Below the pieces are notes generated by a model. It was not told the origin of the DNA. It did no database searches and saw only the letters and a program-made list of their open reading frames with translations. Positions 58,735 through 64,000 of a DNA stretch of 64,000 bases are shown here, one piece after another. Positions within the stretch are counted from its first letter, which is position 1. Each line of letters begins with the position of its first letter. This DNA is from an uncultured Glaciecola sp. (GTDB taxonomy: Bacteria; Pseudomonadota; Gammaproteobacteria; Enterobacterales; Alteromonadaceae), in assembly GCF_937770335.1 (NCBI RefSeq), contig NZ_CALJHY010000001.1, positions 186,001 through 250,000 of the forward strand. Direction: 5' to 3'. Position numbers and translations under genes: made by a program.

Positions 58735-59429
58735 GAAGCGTCATCTTTCCAGCGATAACCCATGCCATAAACTGTTTCAATACGGTCAAAAGAAAGGTCA
58801 ACTTGCACGAACTTTTTTCTTATTCGTTTAATGTGCGAGGTAATGGTGGTGTCATCAACAACCATGTTCGATTCATCCATTAACTGTTGTCTACTTTTCA
58901 CATGCCCGACATATTTTGCAATCGCATGTAGCATCCAAAACTCAGTGACGGTTAGATCAATAAATTGCTGGTTCCATTTTACCGTCATGCGTTTAGCGTC
59001 CATGACTAAATTACCTGACTGAATAAGATCTGATGCCACTTGGGGTTCATTTAATAATTCATTACGTCTAAACAGCGCGGCAATACGAGCTAACAAATGA
59101 GGCAAACTGATATCCTTTGTTAGATAATCATCCGCTCCCATTCTTAAACCACATATCGTGTCGTAATCATTGTCGCGCGCTGTCAAAAAGATAATAGGTA
59201 AGGTTTTAGAAAGGCTACGTAAGGTTTGACAGACAGCAAAACCGCCGTCAATTTCATCGGCTAAACCTATATCCACAATTGCTAAGTCAGGGAGTCTTTT
59301 TGTAAAGGCAATTTCCGCTTCCTGTCTATTTGAATACGCTTTTACTGCATAGCCTTGCTTAGTTAAAGCAGACACATAGTTGTCTCTAAGCGCTTCGTCA
59401 TCTTCAACTAAAGCAATTTGCTTCGACAT
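58731..59429 (-). CDS. pdsR: Response regulator of the proteobacterial dedicated sortase (Pds) family, OmpR-type
   Basis: A 232-residue two-domain regulator. The receiver has acidic pocket E9-D10-D11, phospho-acceptor D53 (LAIVDIGL) and the later threonine (FLTARD) and lysine (YLTKD). The C-terminal OmpR/PhoB winged helix runs about 130-230 (WKDDAS at the end). It is the partner of PdsS by overlap and by family. AAAGGTG precedes the start. It is divergent from pdsO. Confidence 0.85.
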   Translation of the reverse strand: MSKQIALVEDDEALRDNYVSALTKQGYAVKAYSNRQEAEIAFTKRLPDLAIVDIGLADEIDGGFAVCQTLRSLSKTLPIIFLTARDNDYDTICGLRMGADDYLTKDISLPHLLARIAALFRRNELLNEPQVASDLIQSGNLVMDAKRMTVKWNQQFIDLTVTEFWMLHAIAKYVGHVKSRQQLMDESNMVVDDTTITSHIKRIRKKFVQVDLSFDRIETVYGMGYRWKDDAS

Positions 59430-59512
59430 AACACACCTTTAATTTGCACAGTTAAGCATAACTATATAGAAAATCACGATGGGTGAAAGCCTTTGCTAGC
59501 AATTTCCATTTT

Positions 59513-59563
59513 TTCGCCACAATTGACCTCCACATTGCCACTTTCCCCCCCTTAAGTTGCCAC
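59513..59563. promoter_or_regulatory. Three phased TTGCCAC-type repeats between pdsR and pdsO
   Basis: TCGCCAC at 59514-59520, TTGCCAC at 59535-59541 and TTGCCAC at 59557-59563 are spaced 21 and 22 bases start to start, two helical turns each. They occupy the divergent promoter region, about 75-120 bases before pdsO. This is the typical layout of OmpR-type operators, so PdsR is the natural candidate ligand (inference). Confidence 0.5.
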
Positions 59564-59636
59564 CAAGTTTTTGTTTAATGACATGGCGATTCAAAACTGC
59601 TTTTAAAAACAAACGTAAACATATTTGGAGAAATAC

Positions 59637-60491
59637 ATGAAATCAACAGTTAACAAAACCAACGCAAATAGATTGAATAAAATCACCTTAGCGATCGCTT
59701 TTTCCAGTTTAGTGAGTGTCTCTGCATTTTCAGTTGCAAAGCCATCCTCAAACGACCACGTAACTGATCTGACAACAAGTACACAGGAACTTAAAAATAC
59801 GGCACTTAAAAATACCGATCTTAAAAATAATGAAGCTCAAAATAACGCGATGGGATTGGGCTCCGGAATTATAGTTGGTGCGGTCGTTGCAGGCCCGATT
59901 GGTGCCGCCATAGCAGGCCTATTTGGCTTATTTATTGCCGATGATATAAATGATGGGAATCGTTTAGCGCTAACTAAAGAAGAGTTAAATAATACGAATC
60001 AAGAACTGATCGTATTGCAGCAGAGTTATCAGGATTCGATAGCCTCAGCAAATCAAAAAATTGCAACTATGGACAGTGCAATGACTCAAGTAATTCAAGG
60101 TGTCATGCCGACGCTTGAAGCGAACATTCAATTTAAAACCGCCTCATTTCTAGTTGAAGACCATTACAAGTCACAACTTGATGGCCTAGCAAGTGAATTA
60201 CGCAAAAACCCTAAGTTAAAAATTGAACTGTCTGGTTTTGCCGATCAACGCGGCGAGTCGACCTATAACCAAGTGCTTTCGCAACAGCGTGCTAAGTCCG
60301 TAAAAGACTACTTAGTGAGTCAATTCGCGAATGAAAATCAGGTGCTAACGCAATCATTTGGCGAATCTGAACTAGTGAGTGAAAGTGATAACTTTGAAGA
60401 TAACTTTTTCGACCGTCGAGTGCTGTTAAAAGTAATTAATAAATCAGCAGACATGACTGCTGCAAGTGGCTCCCTACCCTATAGTCACTGA
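59637..60491 (+). CDS. pdsO: Sortase-system OmpA family protein PdsO
   Basis: A 284-residue exported protein. The signal peptide is about 1-35. A short LKNT/LKNN repeat linker (about 46-65) comes next, then a glycine-rich hydrophobic stretch GLGSGIIVGAVVAGPIGAAIAGLFGLFIADD (about 73-103), a coiled segment, and an OmpA-like peptidoglycan-binding domain (about 165-270; LSGFADQRGESTYNQVLSQQRAKSV). This order is that of PdsO proteins of marine sortase loci. Start is the ATG at 59637 with TTGGAG six bases upstream; a TTG four codons earlier overlaps that site. No sortase or sortase target gene is adjacent. Confidence 0.82.
   Translation: MKSTVNKTNANRLNKITLAIAFSSLVSVSAFSVAKPSSNDHVTDLTTSTQELKNTALKNTDLKNNEAQNNAMGLGSGIIVGAVVAGPIGAAIAGLFGLFIADDINDGNRLALTKEELNNTNQELIVLQQSYQDSIASANQKIATMDSAMTQVIQGVMPTLEANIQFKTASFLVEDHYKSQLDGLASELRKNPKLKIELSGFADQRGESTYNQVLSQQRAKSVKDYLVSQFANENQVLTQSFGESELVSESDNFEDNFFDRRVLLKVINKSADMTAASGSLPYSH
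59790..59834 (+). repeat. 15-base repeats within pdsO
   Basis: CTTAAAAATA recurs at 59790, 59805 and 59820 with a 15-base period. It encodes the LKNTA-LKNTD-LKNNE linker of PdsO. The unit could vary in number by slippage. Confidence 0.85.
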
Positions 60492-60585
60492 TAAAAATGC
60501 TAATTATTTTGTGACTTCTATTCATAAGCTGTCGTCAATATAATAAATTGCCAATAATGGCAGTCATTTTAATGGAGATATTTTA

Positions 60586-60735
60586 ATGAAAAAGTCAATT
60601 ATTGGTATCAGCATTGCGTTAGTTTTACTAGGAGGATGCCCATTAAATCCTGCGGTAAGTGAAGCTGAAGTTTTTAAGCAATGCCCGAGTGCGCTTGAGG
60701 CTAAAAGTGTGAAGGCTTGTGCAATTGCGTTTTAG
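60586..60735 (+). CDS. Small lipoprotein downstream of pdsO
   Basis: A 49-residue open frame. MKKSIIGISIALVLLGGC forms a lipoprotein signal with lipobox LGGC (C18), followed by a 31-residue mature part with two further cysteines (C33 and C45) that could form a disulfide. GGAG lies nine bases before the ATG. It begins 94 bases after pdsO on the same strand and may share its transcript. No homologue recognised. Confidence 0.7.
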   Translation: MKKSIIGISIALVLLGGCPLNPAVSEAEVFKQCPSALEAKSVKACAIAF

Positions 60736-60910
60736 CGTTTTTATAGAATGGTTAGCAAAACTCAAAAATACATTGATAAACGATTAGGAACTAAGCTTAC
60801 CTATAATAAATAGACGATAGTTTTATCCGAAAAGTCACACTTTTTACGTAAATTAGGTAGGTTTTAGTGAAGTTGCCGTCTAGCAGCCTGTTTTTTGAAA
60901 ACTAAGATAA

Positions 60911-60940
60911 AGTGAAAAGCAAGCTTACTTGCTTTTCACT
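60911..60940. terminator. Strong stem-loop between the small lipoprotein gene and dsbC
   Basis: Thirteen-pair stem AGTGAAAAGCAAG/CTTGCTTTTCACT with a four-base loop. It lies 5 bases beyond the dsbC stop on the minus strand. The T-run is short, so its efficiency is uncertain. Confidence 0.7.
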
Positions 60941-60944
60941 TATA

Positions 60945-61724
60945 TTACGCTTTGTGCGCTGCTTTAAGGGCTAGCAATAAAGACTGTGCAGGCTGATAAC
61001 CTGGGACAACTGTACCGTCAGGCATAATGATATTAGGCGTTCCGTTTACGCCAATCGCCTTGCCAAAGTTATATTGGTCAGCAACTTGATTCTCGCATGA
61101 CGTGCTAGCAATATTTCCACCAGCTTTGGCTTTAGTCATCGCTTCCTGCGGATTTTCAGAACACCAAATGGAAACAGCATCACGGTAAACTTGACTATTA
61201 ATGCCTTGCCTCGGGAAAGCAAGATAGCGAACCGTAATCCCTAAATCATTAAGGATATCCATCTCATTATGAAGCTTGCGGCAGTATCCACAAGTTGCAT
61301 CGGTAAATACATTAATGACGTATTTTTCTTTTTTTGATTTAAATTCAATTGCAGAATCTTTGAATCTCTCGATGCCTTGCAAACGGTACTTTTGTAATGC
61401 TGCACCAGTTTCATCGACAATCTCATCGCCAACGCGATAGATTCGAGCACTTAGAAAATATTCACCATTTTCACTACCATAAAAAATACCCGTATTTGTA
61501 TTAATCTGTAACAAACCAGGTACATTTGAATCCGCCACTGATATTATTTGAAAGTTTAGCTTTTGCTCAAACTTTAAAATCAAATCAGCATACTTTTCGG
61601 AAGCGCCCTCTTGTGTCGCAATCTCTTGCACAGCATTAACCCTTGCCGAAAACACTAAAGCAGAAAACATAGCTGATATAACAACAAGCTTCGATGCTAT
61701 TATTAACCTATTGATATAATTCAT
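60945..61724 (-). CDS. dsbC: Thiol:disulfide interchange protein DsbC
   Basis: A 259-residue periplasmic disulfide isomerase. Signal peptide about 1-31, N-terminal dimerisation domain (about 40-100), then a thioredoxin-fold domain with the CGYC active site (C145, C148; FTDATCGYCRKLH). The cis-proline loop is GVNGTPNIIMPDG. Start ATG at 61724 follows GGGG; an ATG seven codons upstream is less well placed. It follows xerD, as in E. coli, though recJ is elsewhere in this window. Confidence 0.94.
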   Translation of the reverse strand: MNYINRLIIASKLVVISAMFSALVFSARVNAVQEIATQEGASEKYADLILKFEQKLNFQIISVADSNVPGLLQINTNTGIFYGSENGEYFLSARIYRVGDEIVDETGAALQKYRLQGIERFKDSAIEFKSKKEKYVINVFTDATCGYCRKLHNEMDILNDLGITVRYLAFPRQGINSQVYRDAVSIWCSENPQEAMTKAKAGGNIASTSCENQVADQYNFGKAIGVNGTPNIIMPDGTVVPGYQPAQSLLLALKAAHKA

Positions 61725-61882
61725 ATAAAACCCCAAAAGAAACACGGTGTAACAGATAATCGTTAAATAATTAATTCGTTCAAAATATAGAGACCGTTGT
61801 TTTTTGTAAAAACATTCAACGTTGCCTTAAATGTAAGCCACTTACATAAAACACATCGATAAAAAAACACGATGGCAAAAAG

Positions 61883-62827
61883 CTACCCCCTTGGATGATG
61901 GTTTTTTACCAAAGATTGAAGTCTTTCAGTGGCAACATGGGTATAAATTTGCGTTGTCGACAAGTCACTGTGCCCTAATAACATTTGTACCACGCGCAAA
62001 TCAGCTCCGTGGTTTAGCAGATGCGTAGCGAATGCATGCCTTAACGTATGCGGTGACAAATGAACCTGAATACCAGCTTGCTTTGCGTGCAATTTTATAC
62101 GATGCCAAAAAGTTTGTCTCGTCATCGTTGTACCGCGCTTACTCGGAAAAATAGTATTACTTGGTTTGCTCAATAGTTGCGGGCGCCATTCTTTCAAATA
62201 CCCGGCTAAACAATCAATTGCAACTTCACCTAAGGGGACTAAGCGCTCTTTATTTCCTTTACCCATAACTCTGATAACCCCCTGTAACAAACTCACTTCG
62301 TTCATCTGCAAATTGACTAACTCTGATACTCGAATACCAGTGGCGTACAATACTTCTAGCATCGCTTTATCGCGAGCATTAATAGGATCATCATCATTTG
62401 GAGCCGCCAATAAGTCGTCTACTTGTTGCTCCGTTAATGTGCTGGGTAGGTAACTGGGTAGTTTAGGGTTACTTATACCCTGAGTCGGGTTATCGGCTCG
62501 CCATTTTTTTGTAATTGCATACTTGAAAAAAGATCGCGATGAACTCAAAAACCTCGATGTTGATCGTTGCGATAACTTTTCTTCAAAGCGCAATGTTAAG
62601 AAAGCTTGAATATCCTCTTTGTGAACTGAAACCAAATCGCACTTATCTATTGAGTTCCTTTGTAAAAAGAGAGAAAATTTAGTGAGGTCACTTCTGTAGG
62701 CTCCTGCAGTATTGTCACTCAGTCCTTTTTCAATCCACAACATACTAATAAAATCGTTAATAGCAATTTCATTTTCAGCAGACAAAATAACTTTTTCTTT
62801 TTTACTATTAGTAATCTGCGTCTTCAT
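61883..62827 (-). CDS. xerD: Site-specific tyrosine recombinase XerD
   Basis: A 314-residue recombinase that resolves chromosome dimers at dif with XerC. The N-terminal core-binding domain is about 20-110. Catalytic residues are R166 (ATGIRVSEL), K190, H260 and R263 (SPHTLRHAF), H286 (LLGHSD) and Y295 (TTQIYTHV). The xerD-dsbC context identifies it as the housekeeping enzyme, not a phage integrase. It has an about 15-residue N-terminal extension over E. coli XerD. The start abuts the djlA stop. Confidence 0.92.
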   Translation of the reverse strand: MKTQITNSKKEKVILSAENEIAINDFISMLWIEKGLSDNTAGAYRSDLTKFSLFLQRNSIDKCDLVSVHKEDIQAFLTLRFEEKLSQRSTSRFLSSSRSFFKYAITKKWRADNPTQGISNPKLPSYLPSTLTEQQVDDLLAAPNDDDPINARDKAMLEVLYATGIRVSELVNLQMNEVSLLQGVIRVMGKGNKERLVPLGEVAIDCLAGYLKEWRPQLLSKPSNTIFPSKRGTTMTRQTFWHRIKLHAKQAGIQVHLSPHTLRHAFATHLLNHGADLRVVQMLLGHSDLSTTQIYTHVATERLQSLVKNHHPRG

Positions 62828-63724
62828 TTAAACATGCTTATGTTTGCGAACTAGCTCGTAGGCTGCTTGAATATCTTGGGCTCTCTGTTTGGCAAGTTCA
62901 AGAGCCTGTGCAGGCAACCCTTTGGATGCGACTTTATCGGGGTGATGCAGTGACATTTGTTTGCGATATGCTTTTTTAATCAACCTTGAGTCATCCCCTT
63001 CTTTAATGCCCAATATCTTAAACGCATCCTCCAATTCTGCCTTTGCAGAATATGAACTAGCATCTGCATATTGATTCTGTCGGCGTCCTTGTTGATGACT
63101 TTGTTTATAACGGCCTTGCTGCCGGCGTTGATTGTTTGTTTGCGACCTACCGTTGCGAAAGCGTTGTTCTGCCTCAAATGTAATTATCAAGAAATCGAGT
63201 TCTACTCGTCTAAAACCCAGTGCCTTAGCAACTTTTTCTAACAGCGTATATTGGGCAGCACCTAGCTTTTTGTGCGCGCAGGACGCTTGAATTAGTATCT
63301 CCAGATAAATGTGTAGCACATCTCGTCGAGCATGGCATTGTTGTTTAAATTGTTGGAGCATCTCGATAATCGCAAAATCACGTTGTTTACCGTCCCTGAA
63401 CGCTTGCTGTGCTTCTAATCGGACGTCACCAGTTAAGTCCATTTCATCCATCAACGCAGACGCTACCTGAATATCCTCTTGAGTGACTATACCGTCGGAC
63501 TTTGCAATATGACCTAACGCAGAAAATAAACTATGAAAAAAAACGGCTTGTTGCTGGATTTCATCTGATGTCGTGAAAAAGCGAGCAAAACCACCTTTTT
63601 GCGAAAAGTCTTTACTGAACGTTGTATCGAATATGTGGCCAACTATCAACCCTAATATGGCACCTGCAACGCGGCGGAACATGAAGCCCAAAAGTACACC
63701 AACAACTTTTCCCCAAATTTGCAT
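62828..63724 (-). CDS. djlA: Membrane-anchored co-chaperone DjlA
   Basis: A 298-residue DnaK co-chaperone. An N-terminal membrane segment (about 5-34, glycine-spaced, a dimerisation helix in DjlA) precedes a TerB-like domain (about 55-175), a basic Q/R-rich linker (about 180-215, RNGRSQTNNQRRQQGRYK), and a C-terminal J domain with the HPD motif (LHHPDKV, about 267-269). The gene abuts xerD with no gap, so the two are probably co-transcribed. Confidence 0.94.
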   Translation of the reverse strand: MQIWGKVVGVLLGFMFRRVAGAILGLIVGHIFDTTFSKDFSQKGGFARFFTTSDEIQQQAVFFHSLFSALGHIAKSDGIVTQEDIQVASALMDEMDLTGDVRLEAQQAFRDGKQRDFAIIEMLQQFKQQCHARRDVLHIYLEILIQASCAHKKLGAAQYTLLEKVAKALGFRRVELDFLIITFEAEQRFRNGRSQTNNQRRQQGRYKQSHQQGRRQNQYADASSYSAKAELEDAFKILGIKEGDDSRLIKKAYRKQMSLHHPDKVASKGLPAQALELAKQRAQDIQAAYELVRKHKHV

Positions 63725-63980
63725 ATTTTCATTGCCCTCTGGCGCGTTAATTTAAAATATTTATCACAGATTACGCTAAATTAAAAAAGTAATGGCGTAA
63801 AAATCGAGAACATTATGTATTTTACGCCCAAATTAGCTGTAATTTTCGGCATTATACAAAAAAAAACGTATTTATTGCCCCTTTTCCAACAATATAGTTG
63901 GTTATTCTGCTTCAAAGCATTAAAATTTAGGGTCATCTGAACGTTATACAAAATAACGCTTCAAAATTCTGAGTGTTTAG

Positions 63981-64000
63981 ATGCTAAAGCGTCGGTATGC
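63981..64000 (+). CDS. First codons of a gene running off the right edge, possibly lptD
   Basis: ATG at 63981 opens MLKRRY and continues beyond the window. In gammaproteobacteria djlA is commonly divergent from lptD, and LptD precursors start with a short basic N-terminus. Only six codons are visible, so the identity rests on context. The 256 bases between djlA and this ATG show no other gene. Confidence 0.35.

Noticed and set aside
61883-62827. Phage or island integrase
   Set aside because: The catalytic domain, length and djlA-xerD-dsbC context fit chromosomal XerD; no phage genes or attachment sites are nearby.

Overview
The window is 64 kb of a low-GC, densely coded gammaproteobacterial chromosome. 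Gene order and content point to a marine member of the Alteromonadales. The indicators are a Na+-translocating NADH:quinone reductase operon (nqrABCDEF with apbE and nqrM), FabV enoyl reductase, a DctPQM TRAP transporter, the lpoA-yraN-diaA-dolP block, petABC-sspAB, rlmD-relA-mazG, acpS-pdxJ-recO, and the PdsO/PdsR/PdsS proteins of the marine 'proteobacterial dedicated sortase' family. No tRNA, rRNA, CRISPR array, prophage or intact insertion sequence was seen. The family calls come from sequence recognition alone; no database search was run.

Left part (1-11 kb): a small mixed region. It holds an ExbD-like protein without a visible ExbB, a YgjV-like membrane protein, a short CheW-like protein, a Rossmann-fold oxidoreductase, a bacterial PH-domain gene with an internal in-frame deletion, a PLP dehydratase next to a periplasmic amidohydrolase, a GNAT acetyltransferase overlapping a secreted metallo-beta-lactamase-fold hydrolase, a DUF1653 protein with an M17 aminopeptidase, and dinB behind a clear LexA box. 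The decayed remains of a polysaccharide-type O-acetyltransferase lie between dinB and nqrM.

Middle part (11-51 kb): mostly core genes. Energy metabolism is represented by Na+-NQR with its FMN-transferase and maturation factor, the bc1 complex petABC, mdh and ppc. Also present are fabV, a TakP-like TRAP transporter, proBA, fklB, argR, rsmI, the lpoA cluster (cell wall, DnaA regulation, outer membrane), sspAB, rplM-rpsI, stringent response (relA), nucleotide hygiene (a half-length mazG), rlmD, acpS, pdxJ, recO and recJ. nqrF carries a one-base frameshift in a GGTGG repeat, which is either a real lesion or a sequence error.

Right part (51-64 kb): the most unusual region. A 1529-residue membrane protein with about five PAS domains, roughly 720 residues of glutamine/glutamate-rich coiled coil and a C-terminal Hpt-like domain lacking its histidine lies downstream of pdsR-pdsS. 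Divergent from pdsR is pdsO, followed by a previously uncounted 49-residue lipoprotein. The sortase and sortase target expected with these Pds proteins are not in the window. The pdsR-pdsO intergenic region carries three helically phased TTGCCAC-type repeats that could be the PdsR operator. The window ends with dsbC, xerD, djlA and the first codons of what is probably lptD.
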